Notes: generated by a model from the sequence alone, not told the origin. 42,110 nucleotides of DNA from Peptococcaceae bacterium UBA4068 (GCA_002382665.1 DFZA01000013.1:1-42110); one strand, 5' to 3'; positions 7,196-16,359 are shown, counted from the first letter of the stretch. Made by a program: numbers and translations.

Positions 7196-8041
7196 TTAAT
7201 CAGCCGCATAATCATCATCTAAGTCCAGCGGCAATTGTTTACCCCGGGCGGCAAAACGCCTGATGATCTCTTCTTTATATTTTTTCAGATCCGTACTATT
7301 AATGGTGGCAACTACGCCTTCAACTGTCGTAAAAAACTTTTCAAAAGGCATGCCCGCGGCCATAACATCGTCATCCCAGCGGCAGAGCATTCTCGTACTG
7401 GGGCAAAGCACGCTGAGATTCAGTTCACCGGTAATATAAGGAGTAGCAGTAATTTCTGAACATAGAGCCTGCATACCGCCGATATTGATTTGCGGTTTGC
7501 GCCCGTCGCGATAAACGTACCCCTGAACGATACGCATCGCCTGATAAGGATTTACCAGACAAATCACCAGATCGGGAGCAGAGTCAAAATCCTTGAGCGG
7601 CTTGACAAGTATGCCATATGTAACTGCTTCCAGCCGATGCAGGCTAAGCACGCTCTGCCGCATCCGCCGCGCCGCGCTACTGCTGCCGTAGAGGTTATAT
7701 GAAAAATACTCCTCGCCGCTTTCGATCCGGTTATTACTTTTCTCCAAACCCAGCGCGGTAGTGCCGCCGTCGCAATTGTGATTTTCCAGACGGCTTTTAT
7801 AGCTTTTGCCGCCGCAGGCCTTTTTGACCATCACGCAATAAGCCATCTTGCCGGCTACCTGCGGGTCAGAGCAGGCGTCGTAATCCTCCTGATTAAAGAA
7901 AAAGCGCACGCCGACAATCTGCCGCTTTTGTTTGTCGATGCCGATAGCCATTTGCAGGTCTTCGACATATTCGGCGGTCAGATCACTATCATGGTTGTCC
8001 ATAGGCAGCCCGTAGCTGATCTTAGGATGTTTATATGGCAT
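7196..8041 (-). CDS. DUF169 family protein
   Basis: A 281-residue soluble protein that I place in DUF169 (COG2043). Features are the N-terminal VGVRFFFNQEDYDAC, the MAYCVMVKKACGGKSYKSRL segment followed by NCDGGTTALGL near residues 65-100, and YGSSSAARRMRQSVLSLHRL near 115-135. The family has no established biochemical role. The Cys-x(6)-Cys-Gly-Gly and later Asn-Cys are reminiscent of a metal or cofactor site, which is inference. The ATG at 8041 is chosen for its AGGAGG site. It lies 20 bp after ykoC and is most likely the last gene of the ykoEDC operon. Confidence 0.75.
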   Translation of the reverse strand: MPYKHPKISYGLPMDNHDSDLTAEYVEDLQMAIGIDKQKRQIVGVRFFFNQEDYDACSDPQVAGKMAYCVMVKKACGGKSYKSRLENHNCDGGTTALGLEKSNNRIESGEEYFSYNLYGSSSAARRMRQSVLSLHRLEAVTYGILVKPLKDFDSAPDLVICLVNPYQAMRIVQGYVYRDGRKPQINIGGMQALCSEITATPYITGELNLSVLCPSTRMLCRWDDDVMAAGMPFEKFFTTVEGVVATINSTDLKKYKEEIIRRFAARGKQLPLDLDDDYAAD

Positions 8042-8061
8042 AAATACCTCCTGAATTTTTA

Positions 8062-8859
8062 TCAATTAAAGCCGATATTGAGCCGGAACAAATTAAACTT
8101 TATCAAAATAACTACTATCACGGCGAAAACAATGATTGTGCCGATCAAAAATATCAGGTCATTTTTTCTGATAGAGGTTTTGCGGTAAAAGGTTCTGGTC
8201 GGATAAGCCCCCAGGGCTCTGCTTTCCATAGCCATTGATACTCTTTCACCGCGGCGGATCGCCGTCGCTAGTAAAGGCAGAAACAGCTTGAAAGGGCGTT
8301 TTAATTTATTGACTACGCCCCTGTCGTCCTGCACGCCGCGGATGGTTTGCGCCAGTTGGATTTTCTGCACTTCACGGTTGAAAGTCGGTATAAAACGGTA
8401 AGCCGCCAGAGCGGCATAGCCGTGAACATACGGTAGCCTGAGCTGAATCATCATACTCAACACCAGATCGTTGGGATCGGTGGTCAGTACAAAAGCCAGC
8501 GATAATAACGCTAAAACCATAATTCGCAAACCTAAAGAGAAAGCATAAATAAAATCAACATACTCAAAACGGAAAAATGCCAGTCGGTACTCGCCCGGCC
8601 CCACTAAGCCTCTGGTCACCAATAATAACACTATAAAACCAAGGCAGATAAATATAAATAATCTGGCCTGATAAACGATTTCACGCAAACGAAAGCGGCC
8701 CAGAACTATCAGGCCCAAAACGATTACCAAAATCGTCGCCAGCGGCAGTACCGGATAAAAAGAAAGACTGACAAGCACGGTGATAGCAACGATCAAAATT
8801 AATTTGATCACCGGATTAACTTCTCTTAGTAGAGAATCTCTGTCGTCATAAGTAAACAT
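8062..8859 (-). CDS. ykoC: ECF transporter transmembrane (T) component, YkoC-like
   Basis: A 265-residue EcfT/CbiQ-type protein. It has an N-terminal SLLREVNPVIKLILIVAITV, five or so hydrophobic segments across residues 15-150 and 240-260, and the coupling helices with Ala-Arg-Gly signatures: IQLAQTIRGVQDDRG near 178-192 and RGERVSMAMESRALGAY near 212-228. It transmits ATPase motion to the substrate-binding subunit in the membrane. Gene order S component - double ATPase - T component matches Bacillus ykoEDC. The gap to the ATPase gene is 15 bp. Confident as EcfT; the YkoC name rests on context. Confidence 0.88.
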   Translation of the reverse strand: MFTYDDRDSLLREVNPVIKLILIVAITVLVSLSFYPVLPLATILVIVLGLIVLGRFRLREIVYQARLFIFICLGFIVLLLVTRGLVGPGEYRLAFFRFEYVDFIYAFSLGLRIMVLALLSLAFVLTTDPNDLVLSMMIQLRLPYVHGYAALAAYRFIPTFNREVQKIQLAQTIRGVQDDRGVVNKLKRPFKLFLPLLATAIRRGERVSMAMESRALGAYPTRTFYRKTSIRKNDLIFLIGTIIVFAVIVVILIKFNLFRLNIGFN

Positions 8860-8874
8860 TGTTGCTCCCCAATA

Positions 8875-10713
8875 TCAAGCTGTTTCATTGAAGGCGTTAA
8901 TGATCTTCTGCCTACCGATCAACTGCGGAAATCCAGGAAAATTCTCCGCCAATCTACGGCTGAACTCCCAGGTTACCGGCCTCATCAACCTTCCTTCCTT
9001 GATCAAATCATCATCCGCAAATAAGTCCTCAGCCAAACCGCTGAACCTGATTTTGCCGTCACACAGCAGATGAACAGTATGCGCATAATCGGCAACCAAC
9101 GACATATCATGGGTTACCAATACAATAGTTACGCCATTTTGATTAAGGCTTTTCATCAGCTCCATCAATTCCAGCTGGTTTTGATAATCCTGCCCATAAG
9201 TAGGCTCGTCCAAAAACAATATTTTCTGCCCAGCCAGCAGCATAGCCGCCACGCTGAGACGGCGTTTTTGCCCCTGACTAAGCAGGAACGGACTCTGCCC
9301 TTTTTCATTTTCCAGATGAAAAGAGCCCAGCATCTCCTCGACCCGTAGGGACTTTAGCCGGTCACTTAATACAGATTTTTTTAGACTATAGAGCAACTCC
9401 TGCTCAACATCGTTAGTCACAAACTGCCACTCCGGATTTTGAAATACCAGCCCTATATCCTGATAAAGCTTTTGCCTGCTCAATGACTTGACATCTTTAC
9501 CGCTGATCGATATTTTGCCCCGGTAGGCAGTCTCTATCTGAAATATCAAATTTAATAGCGTAGATTTACCGGCGCCATTTGGCCCGAGAATGGCGGCAAA
9601 ATCCCCCTCGTTGATTGTCAGATCAAGGTCGTGAAGAATATCCTGACAAACGGGTTTTTCCGCACTGCCGCCAAATAATTTGCTTACACGCGCTTTTTGA
9701 TAAGCAAAACTAACGCCATCCAATACCACCAGCGGGTTTGCAGTACGACTGTTGTCTTTATCAACAGAAACTTGTTTCATACCCACCGCCGCTGCGGTTG
9801 TAGTTAATGCTTTTACACCAAAATCTAGGTCAAAACCATATTTGTTTAAATTACCGCCACCAACCGCGTCAAGCTTCCTCCGGCGTAAATCCCGAACAGC
9901 CGCGGAGTCTGCATGCTGAACATATACATCTCTGACAATCAGCAGATGTTCCGGTAAAAACACTTTGAGCGAATCAAATTTACTGTCGAACAGCAATCTG
10001 GGCAGCACTCTATCAACGCCGCCCTGCAAACGCGCCTGTCCGTTTTGATCCATAACCACAATATGGTCAACCTTATCGAGAAAGCCGTCCAGTTTATGTT
10101 CGATAACAATCAGCGTTTTCCCCTGCTCCCTGACCAGCTTTTCCAACAAGCCGAAGATTTCATCCGTACTGGCCGGATCAAGGTTGGCGGTCGGTTCGTC
10201 AAGTATAATCGTCTCCGGCTCCATAGCCAAGACTGCAGCTATAGCTATCTTTTGTTTTTCCCCGCCGGAAAGGTTATTGATAATCAGATTCTCACTGCCC
10301 GCAAAACCAACCATAGCCAGAGAATCAACGATTCTCCGGCTAATTTGCGATACAGGCGTATTGATATTTTCCAAACCGAAAGCGATTTCATCTGCAACCG
10401 TAAAAGTACAAAACTGGCTTTCGGGGTCCTGAAAAACAAAACCTACTCTGCCCGCCAACTCCTGCGGTCTTTTGCCTGCGATATCCTCCCCATCCAGATA
10501 GATGCTTCCCTGAATATCTCCTTCGATAGCATGGGGAATGATGCCGCCCAGCAGATACATAGCGGTACTTTTGCCGCAGCCTGATGGGCCGAGCAGCAGG
10601 TTCAGCTTATGCTTGGGAAAACTGCAGTTCAAATCTGTAAAAACCGGTAACGTTTCGCCGCTATAGGTGAATTGCAGATCCCGGAATTGAACGCCGTGCG
10701 GTTGCTGAGACAT
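8875..10713 (-). CDS. ykoD: ECF transporter double ATPase, YkoD-like
   Basis: A 612-residue protein holding two complete ABC ATPase domains. Domain 1: Walker A GPSGCGKST near 42-50, signature LSGGEKQKIAIAA near 148 and Walker B TIILDEPTANLDP. Domain 2: Walker A LGPNGAGKSTLLN near 376, signature LSQGQKRRLSVAA and Walker B ILFLDEPTYGQD near 500. A linker of roughly 90 residues separates them. A fused ATPase pair in one chain is the YkoD arrangement, as opposed to separate EcfA1/EcfA2. It powers the cognate S component. Start and stop overlap ykoE by one base, indicating translational coupling. Confidence 0.9.
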   Translation of the reverse strand: MSQQPHGVQFRDLQFTYSGETLPVFTDLNCSFPKHKLNLLLGPSGCGKSTAMYLLGGIIPHAIEGDIQGSIYLDGEDIAGKRPQELAGRVGFVFQDPESQFCTFTVADEIAFGLENINTPVSQISRRIVDSLAMVGFAGSENLIINNLSGGEKQKIAIAAVLAMEPETIILDEPTANLDPASTDEIFGLLEKLVREQGKTLIVIEHKLDGFLDKVDHIVVMDQNGQARLQGGVDRVLPRLLFDSKFDSLKVFLPEHLLIVRDVYVQHADSAAVRDLRRRKLDAVGGGNLNKYGFDLDFGVKALTTTAAAVGMKQVSVDKDNSRTANPLVVLDGVSFAYQKARVSKLFGGSAEKPVCQDILHDLDLTINEGDFAAILGPNGAGKSTLLNLIFQIETAYRGKISISGKDVKSLSRQKLYQDIGLVFQNPEWQFVTNDVEQELLYSLKKSVLSDRLKSLRVEEMLGSFHLENEKGQSPFLLSQGQKRRLSVAAMLLAGQKILFLDEPTYGQDYQNQLELMELMKSLNQNGVTIVLVTHDMSLVADYAHTVHLLCDGKIRFSGLAEDLFADDDLIKEGRLMRPVTWEFSRRLAENFPGFPQLIGRQKIINAFNETA

Positions 10714-11297
10714 TAAGCCGCTTGATCTTTCTTTGCTGTTTTGGCCACGTTATAATTCTTCAACGCGCCGGTTTTTACCAAACCCAGGCTGATGCCTTTA
10801 GTAAGATAGGTGCCGATAAAGACCGCACTGACCAATCTTACGGCTAACAGCCCCGCCAGGAAGCTAACCGGCATAGCGGAATAACCAAATACAAAATAAT
10901 CGCGGACAAACACGAATATAGCCATCAATATACCGGCCAGGTACATAGTCAGATCAGAATATTTATATTTACGGCCGGCAAAGACTATTTCCGCAGCTAC
11001 GCCTTGCAATACCGCAGCGATAAGCACCTGAATGCCATAAGCGCTGCCGCCCAGAATATTAACGCCAGCGGCGACAATGGCTCCAAACAGCGCGAACCCC
11101 GGTTTTTGCATGATATAAGCAGGTAAAGTTGCTGAAAGCATATAGACGCCAAAAAGTATTTCCATAAATACAGCGCCCAGAACCGCGGCTAAAGGCATAT
11201 AAGCCAAGTCCATTAAAATAAATAAAATGCCGATAACCACCGATACCATTGCCGCTACTACTACTTCTTTGGTTTTCCATGTTTTTTCGTTTTTCAT
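10713..11297 (-). CDS. ykoE: ECF transporter substrate-binding (S) component, YkoE family
   Basis: A 194-residue integral membrane protein with about five or six hydrophobic helices. It begins WKTKEVVVAAMVSVV and carries YIMQKPGFALFGAIVAAGVN, LQGVAAEIVF and RDYFVFGY in the order I recall from Bacillus YkoE. YkoE is linked to uptake of hydroxymethylpyrimidine or thiamine-related compounds in B. subtilis. Here no TPP riboswitch is seen upstream, so the substrate remains open. AGGAGG lies before the ATG. First gene of the operon ykoE-ykoD-ykoC-DUF169. Confidence 0.82.
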   Translation of the reverse strand: MKNEKTWKTKEVVVAAMVSVVIGILFILMDLAYMPLAAVLGAVFMEILFGVYMLSATLPAYIMQKPGFALFGAIVAAGVNILGGSAYGIQVLIAAVLQGVAAEIVFAGRKYKYSDLTMYLAGILMAIFVFVRDYFVFGYSAMPVSFLAGLLAVRLVSAVFIGTYLTKGISLGLVKTGALKNYNVAKTAKKDQAA

Positions 11298-11326
11298 AAA
11301 TCTGCCTCCTTTATTTTGTCAGTCAA

Positions 11327-11355
11327 ATTATAACATGGCAGAACCCTTGCATATA
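11327..11355 (-). promoter_or_regulatory. Possible extended -10 promoter of the ykoEDC operon
   Basis: On the minus strand TGTTATAAT (perfect -10 at 11327-11332 with a TGN extension) lies 29 bp before the ykoE start codon. The -35 region (TATATG) is poor. The short leader has no room for a riboswitch aptamer plus expression platform. Confidence 0.45.
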
Positions 11356-11405
11356 ATAGATTTTGTTTATGAATAAGACCGTAGCTATAAAATTTATTTA
11401 TCATA

Positions 11406-11433
11406 AAAAGCGGAGGATTAATCCTCCGCTTTG
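11406..11433. terminator. Bidirectional terminator overlapping the end of dusB
   Basis: AAAGCGGAGGAT pairs with ATCCTCCGCTTT around TA. On the minus strand the stop codon of dusB lies inside the stem, and TTTTTATG follows. It separates dusB from ykoE. Confidence 0.8.
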
Positions 11434-12428
11434 TTTTGTAAATATTCATTAAACAGCGTCTCAATCTCTTCATACCTGAGCAAATGATTGAGCTCATTGC
11501 GTAATTGCGCCGCGCCGCGCAAGCCTTTGAAATAGAATCCTAAATGAGCCCGCAGGCTGCGCAAAGCCGCCGTAGCAGCGATGTCCTCTTCCTTTCTGTC
11601 CGCGCCGCGCATTTTTGCCCAAAAGCGCGCCCGCTCAATTTCCCGCCGCAAATGTGTCAACGCCTGCGCCAGTATCTGCTCCGCATCAGGCCGTCCCGGC
11701 GCTTCGCGTTCCTGATAAACAGCCATAATATCGGCAAATAGCCAGGGATTGCCCAGCATGCCCCTGCCGACCATCACCGCGTCGCAAGCGCAGGCCTCGC
11801 GCATCGCCAACGCGTCGGCAGCCGTAAAAATATCGCCGTTGCCTATGACCGGCACGCCGACCGCCTCTTTGACGGCGGCAATTTGCCGCCAATCGGCTTT
11901 GCCGCGGTACATCTGCTCCCTGCTGCGGCCATGAACCGTGATAAACGCCGCGCCAGCATCCTCCAAAAGCCGGGCAAACTCCAGGCAATTGATGCTTTTT
12001 TGATCCCAGCCGGTGCGGATTTTCACCGAGACCGGCAGACCGGCGTCGCGCGCGGCCTTAACCAGATCCGCTGCTAACTGTGGCTGCTGCATCAACGCCG
12101 CTCCCTCGCCGTTGCGCACTACTTTCGGCACCGGACAGCCCATATTAAGATCAATAATATCCGCGCCAATCTCGCGCAACACACATGCCGCCTCTTTGAT
12201 AAAATCAACATTACCGCCGCTTAGCTGCACTATTTTCGGCGAAGGTTCGCCCTCAATATCAATCAGTTCGCGCGTCTTGCGGTTGTTATAGCAAAGCGCC
12301 TGCGCACTGATCATCTCGCCGCAGGCGACCGTTGCACCGTAATCACGCACTATTTCCCGAAAAGCGCGGCTGCTGGTACCAGCCATCGGTGCGGCAAATA
12401 CCGCGTTATCCCAGTTAATCTCCGTCAT
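11418..12428 (-). CDS. dusB: tRNA-dihydrouridine synthase (DusB family)
   Basis: A 336-residue FMN-dependent Dus enzyme reducing specific uridines in tRNA D-loops. It has AAPMAGTSSRAFR at the N-terminus, DIIDLNMGCPVPKVVRNGEG near 90-110 with the catalytic cysteine, VSVKIRTGW near 135-143, ITVHGRSREQMYRGKADW near 165-182, and the FMN phosphate site VPVIGNGDIFTAADA and VMVGRGMLGNPW near 195-230. Length and motifs fit DusB. The start codon overlaps the end of comM by 4 bp (ATGA type), so the two are probably cotranscribed. Its last codons form part of a terminator stem. Confidence 0.92.
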   Translation of the reverse strand: MTEINWDNAVFAAPMAGTSSRAFREIVRDYGATVACGEMISAQALCYNNRKTRELIDIEGEPSPKIVQLSGGNVDFIKEAACVLREIGADIIDLNMGCPVPKVVRNGEGAALMQQPQLAADLVKAARDAGLPVSVKIRTGWDQKSINCLEFARLLEDAGAAFITVHGRSREQMYRGKADWRQIAAVKEAVGVPVIGNGDIFTAADALAMREACACDAVMVGRGMLGNPWLFADIMAVYQEREAPGRPDAEQILAQALTHLRREIERARFWAKMRGADRKEEDIAATAALRSLRAHLGFYFKGLRGAAQLRNELNHLLRYEEIETLFNEYLQNKAED

Positions 12429-13963
12429 ATAACCTGCCTGTCCAGATTTCTAAATTGCAACGCCTGCGCAATATGCTCGAAGGCAATCTCTTCTTCGCCG
12501 GCCAGATCAGCGATGGTCCGTGCCACTTTAATTATTTTATCATGCGCGCGCACGCTCATATTGAGGCGGCGGAAGGCGTCTGCCAGCAAATGCTGACTGG
12601 TGGCGTCCAGCGGACAATAGCGGTCAATATCGCTGTGCGTCATACGCGCATTGACCATCAACGGGTCGCCGAAACGGGTCAGCTGGGCGGCGCGCGCCTT
12701 TTCCACTCTGGCCTTGATCGAGGCGCTGCTCTCGCCTTTAGTATTCCTGTCCGATATATCGTCGTATTCCACCCGGGAAACAAATATATGCATATCGACC
12801 CTGTCCATCAGGGGGCCGGAAATCTTATGCAAATAACGCTGGCGCATCTGCGGCGTGCAGGTGCATTGCTTTTGCTTATCACCGTAATAGCCGCAAGGAC
12901 AGGGATTGAGCGCTCCCACCAACTGAAAACGTGCCGGGTAATCGATATGCGCCTGCACGCGTGATACCGTTACCACACCATCCTCCAAAGGCTGACGCAG
13001 TGATTCCAACACATCACGGGAGAATTCCGGCATTTCGTCCAAAAATAAAACGCCGTGACCGGCCAGACTAATCTCACCGGGACGGGGGTTGCCGCCACCG
13101 CCGATAATCGCCGCCGCTGATGCTCCGTGATGCGGCGCACGAAAAGGCCGCTCGCTGATTAAGGCAGTACCTTGCGGCAGCATACCGGCAATACTGTATA
13201 TCTTGGTAATTTCTATGCTTTCCGCCAGCGATATATTGGGCATAATCCCCGGCAGCCTTTTGGCCAGCATGGTTTTGCCGGTACCGGGCGGGCCGACCAT
13301 TAACAAATTATGTCCGCCTGCCGCGGCGATCTCCAACCCCTGGCGCGCCTGTAACTGGCCTTTGACATCAGCCATATCCAATGCTGTCTGCGGCGTTTGG
13401 CTATTCAGCAGCGTATCGGCGTCGATAACTGTCTGCGTCAACTGCTGCCCGCCGTTGATAGCCGTCACCAGCTCCGATATATGTTCTATGCCGTAAACAT
13501 TGATTTTACCGTAGATTGCCGCCTCACCGGCATTGGCCAGCGGCACAATGAAATTATCGATATCTTCGTTATTGATCAGGCAGTCGGCCATTGAGAGGCA
13601 GCCGTCAACAGAACGCACCGTTCCGTCGAGCGATAATTCGCCGACAATCGCTGAACCGCGCAGTAACGGGCTATCGGTAATCTGACCGCTGGCGGCCAAT
13701 ATACCGACGGCAATAGGTAAATCCAGCAAGGTTCCGGCCTTCTTAATATCGGCGGGCGCCAGATTGACGGTAATCCGCTGCAGCGGAAACTCATACCCGG
13801 CGTTGCGCAAAGCGGAGCGGACGCGCTCCTTGCTCTCGCGCACCGTCGCATCGGGCAAGCCGACAATATCAAAAGCCGGCAACCCACGGCCAACGTCAAC
13901 CTCGACCCGCAGATTATAACCGCTCAAACCGAATACAGCGCAGCTATTGACCATATACAGCAA
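12425..13963 (-). CDS. comM: YifB/ComM-family Mg chelatase-like AAA ATPase
   Basis: About 512 residues. An N-terminal ChlI-like domain carries GLPAFDIVGLPDATVRESKE. The AAA core follows, with Walker A MVGPPGTGKTMLAKRLPGI near 220-238 and FRAPHHGASAAAIIGGG. Walker B is GVLFLDEMPEF near 300. A zinc-knuckle-like CPCGYYGDKQKQCTCTP lies near 355-371. ComM homologues are helicases that help branch migration during natural transformation; in Firmicutes the role is less clear. The start is uncertain: a TTG at 13963 has GTGGTG 6 nt upstream, while a GTG at 13975 and an ATG at 13954 are also in frame. Confidence 0.88.
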   Translation of the reverse strand: MLYMVNSCAVFGLSGYNLRVEVDVGRGLPAFDIVGLPDATVRESKERVRSALRNAGYEFPLQRITVNLAPADIKKAGTLLDLPIAVGILAASGQITDSPLLRGSAIVGELSLDGTVRSVDGCLSMADCLINNEDIDNFIVPLANAGEAAIYGKINVYGIEHISELVTAINGGQQLTQTVIDADTLLNSQTPQTALDMADVKGQLQARQGLEIAAAGGHNLLMVGPPGTGKTMLAKRLPGIMPNISLAESIEITKIYSIAGMLPQGTALISERPFRAPHHGASAAAIIGGGGNPRPGEISLAGHGVLFLDEMPEFSRDVLESLRQPLEDGVVTVSRVQAHIDYPARFQLVGALNPCPCGYYGDKQKQCTCTPQMRQRYLHKISGPLMDRVDMHIFVSRVEYDDISDRNTKGESSASIKARVEKARAAQLTRFGDPLMVNARMTHSDIDRYCPLDATSQHLLADAFRRLNMSVRAHDKIIKVARTIADLAGEEEIAFEHIAQALQFRNLDRQVI

Positions 13964-14050
13964 AGCAATCACCACTTTTTCGCATAAAATCTTGCTTTTT
14001 CGTTAATAATTTCGCCATCAGGAAATAATATCCCTGCTACCTATAAACGG

Positions 14051-14079
14051 TTGCTATTTCGCCGCCGATATCTTATAAT
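14051..14079 (+). promoter_or_regulatory. Promoter of the DUF1015 gene
   Basis: TTGCTA (14051-14056), a 17-bp spacer and TATAAT (14074-14079), 35 bp before the start codon. Confidence 0.6.
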
Positions 14080-14113
14080 ATTGACGTATAAATGATAAGG
14101 AGACTGATAAAAG

Positions 14114-15424
14114 ATGGCAGATATCAAAGCTTTTCGTGCTTTACGCTATAATCCCCAGACGGTCAATATTGCCGACGCGGTTACCCAACCTTATGATGTC
14201 TTAGATGAAAAACAGCAGGACGATTATTACAACCGCAGCCCTTATAATATTATCCGCCTCGAACTTGGCAAGCAATTCCCCGAGGACAACAATGACAATA
14301 ACCGTTATAGCCGCGCCGCCGAGTTCTTTGCCGAATGGCAGAAAACCAATGTTTTACTACGGGAAGAAAAACCTTCGTTTTACCTTTACTGCCAGGAATT
14401 CACTGTTAAAGATCAACTCTACCGCCGCTGCGGTTTTTTGGCAACTATTAAAGCCGAAGGCTACGCATCGGGCAACGTCTTGCCCCACGAACAAACGCTG
14501 CCGCATCACAAAAGCGACCGCTTAAATCTCATGCACGCCTGCCTGGCCAATTTCAGCCCGATTTTCGGCCTCTATTCCCAACCCAACCGCGACAGCGACA
14601 AGGCGCTGGCGGAAGCGGCCAAAAATAAAGAAGCTGATATCGACTTTACCGATGAGCTGAATGTCCGTCACCTGGTCTGGGTAATCGACGACTCCCAAAC
14701 CGTCGCCTATGTCGAAAAAGAGATGGCCAGCCAAAAAATCTATATCGCCGACGGGCATCACCGTTACGAAACGGCTACCCGCTTTGCCGAAGAAGCGGCC
14801 AAAAAAGGCCTAAGCAACTGCGGTTACCTGTTGATCAATTTGGTCAACCTTTATGACCCGGGATTGGTTGTGCTGCCCACCCACAGACTGCTGAAGAAGC
14901 GCCAAGATTTCAGCCCCGAATTTTTGCTCGACCAATTGACGAATACCGGCTTTGCTATCAACAAGATCAGCGTGGATAAGGGACAGGACCCCCTAGACGT
15001 CACTTTAAGCGCTATGAAAGACAAGAGCGATAAGGAAAACGCCACCTTCGGCTTGTATATGCATGACAGCTACTATTTGCTGACTACCAACCGCAGCCAG
15101 CACCTGCTGGCGCAAATGACGCCCGACATGTCGGATGCCTCGCGCAGGCTTGATGTCACTATCGCCCATAAGCTGATATTGGAAAACATCTTTTCCATCG
15201 GCAAAGAAGAACTGGCAGCCGGCGCGGCCATCTCCTACAGCCGCGACGACAAAGAAGCGGTTGCCATGGTCGACAGCGGCGAATATAGTTTCGCGCTGCT
15301 GCTCAACAGCACATCGGTTGAGGAATTACTGGCCGTTGCTGACGAAGGCGAAAAGATGCCGCAAAAATCAACGTTCTTTGTACCCAAGGTAATCGCCGGC
15401 TTGGCAATCAACAAACTGGGGTAA
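14114..15424 (+). CDS. DUF1015 family protein
   Basis: A 436-residue cytoplasmic protein of the DUF1015 family, which has no established function. Typical marks are FRALRYNPQTV and AVTQPYDVL at the N-terminus, NIIRLELGK near 47, the RRCGFLATIKAEGY segment and LPHEQTLPHHKSDRLNLMHA near 118-137. The most conserved motif is IYIADGHHRYETATRFA near 212-228. The Asp-Gly-His-His-Arg motif looks like a phosphate or metal site, but that is inference. AAGGAG lies about 11 nt upstream of the ATG. It is convergent with coaX across a shared terminator. Confidence 0.85.
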   Translation: MADIKAFRALRYNPQTVNIADAVTQPYDVLDEKQQDDYYNRSPYNIIRLELGKQFPEDNNDNNRYSRAAEFFAEWQKTNVLLREEKPSFYLYCQEFTVKDQLYRRCGFLATIKAEGYASGNVLPHEQTLPHHKSDRLNLMHACLANFSPIFGLYSQPNRDSDKALAEAAKNKEADIDFTDELNVRHLVWVIDDSQTVAYVEKEMASQKIYIADGHHRYETATRFAEEAAKKGLSNCGYLLINLVNLYDPGLVVLPTHRLLKKRQDFSPEFLLDQLTNTGFAINKISVDKGQDPLDVTLSAMKDKSDKENATFGLYMHDSYYLLTTNRSQHLLAQMTPDMSDASRRLDVTIAHKLILENIFSIGKEELAAGAAISYSRDDKEAVAMVDSGEYSFALLLNSTSVEELLAVADEGEKMPQKSTFFVPKVIAGLAINKLG

Positions 15425-15446
15425 TTAAGACAACAAATATTTAATA

Positions 15447-15478
15447 ATAAAAGCAAAGCATATACCGCTTTGCTTTTG
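15447..15478. terminator. Bidirectional terminator between the DUF1015 gene and coaX
   Basis: AAAAGCAAAG pairs with CTTTGCTTTT, with T-rich DNA on the right and A-rich DNA on the left. It serves both convergent genes. Confidence 0.8.
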
Positions 15479-15484
15479 TTTTGT

Positions 15485-16261
15485 CTATTCCGCCGTCATC
15501 CTGTTCCGCTCATAGATCAGCCGCAGCCCTTCCAATGTCAGCAAGGGATTGACGCTGTCGATGCTCTCGCTGTAGGCGGAAATAATCCGCGCCAGCCCGC
15601 CGGTGGCGATCACCCGCGGTTTTTGGCCCCATTCCTCACTCATACGCGCCACGATACCGTCCACCTGCGAGGCAAAGCCCCAGAGGATACCTGATTGCAG
15701 GCTTTCGGTAGTGTTTCTGCCGATCACATGCTCCGGCCGTTCCAAGGGTATATTGGCCAGCTTGGCGGCATGTTCAAACAACGCCCGCTTGGATATTTCA
15801 ATGCCGGGCGCAATCGCCCCGCCCAGGTAACAACCATCTTCGGAAACGCAATCAAAGGTCGTGGCCGTACCAAAATCGACAATAATCAGGCAGCCGCCAT
15901 AAATGCGGTGTGCGGCGACCGCGTTAACTATCCGGTCGGCGCCGACTTGTTCAGGGTTAGAGGCATCAACAGTAATCCCGGTATCGGTGCGGCTGTCAAC
16001 TATGATCGGCATCAGCTGCAAATATTTCCGCGCCAGTTTATTCATCACAAAAGTAATATCCGGCACTACCGAGGCGATGATCATCGCGTCGATACTTTCC
16101 GCTTTAATTTGCGCATCGCGGAACAATTCATAAAAAATTGCCATATACTCGTCTTCGGTTTTTTTGACATCGCTGCCCAGCCGCCAATAGCGCACCAGCG
16201 TATTTTCATCATAGACGCCGGCCACAATATGCGTATTGCCGCAGTCAATTGCAAATAACAT
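15485..16261 (-). CDS. coaX: Type III pantothenate kinase
   Basis: 258 residues. It catalyses the first step of coenzyme A synthesis, ATP-dependent phosphorylation of pantothenate. The acetate-kinase-fold marks are the N-terminal FAIDCGNTHIVAGVYD phosphate loop, NPEQVGADRIVNAVAAHRIY near 105-125 with the G-A-D-R motif, IIVDFGTATTFDCV near 130-143 with the catalytic aspartate region, and GGAIAPGIEIS near 150. The ATG at 16261 is favoured because AAGGGGTG lies 6 nt upstream; an ATG at 16270 is too close to it. The gene is divergent from birA. Confidence 0.93.
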   Translation of the reverse strand: MLFAIDCGNTHIVAGVYDENTLVRYWRLGSDVKKTEDEYMAIFYELFRDAQIKAESIDAMIIASVVPDITFVMNKLARKYLQLMPIIVDSRTDTGITVDASNPEQVGADRIVNAVAAHRIYGGCLIIVDFGTATTFDCVSEDGCYLGGAIAPGIEISKRALFEHAAKLANIPLERPEHVIGRNTTESLQSGILWGFASQVDGIVARMSEEWGQKPRVIATGGLARIISAYSESIDSVNPLLTLEGLRLIYERNRMTAE

Positions 16262-16359
16262 CGCCAACACCCCTTTACCTTCATAATTGCCGTGTAAGTA
16301 TTTTACTTATTGTTATTATATCTTTTTTATGCACTGTTGCCAATATTTTACTGATTTGA

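Noticed and set aside
6886..7263. Open frames on both strands across the 6892-7170 element
   Set aside because: They run through terminator hairpins, are rich in Arg/Ser from the repeat sequence, have no good ribosome site and resemble no protein.
7196..8041. Type I-C Cas7-like protein
   Set aside because: Considered because of the opening and length, but the internal cysteine and glycine motifs fit DUF169, and there is no cas gene or CRISPR array nearby.
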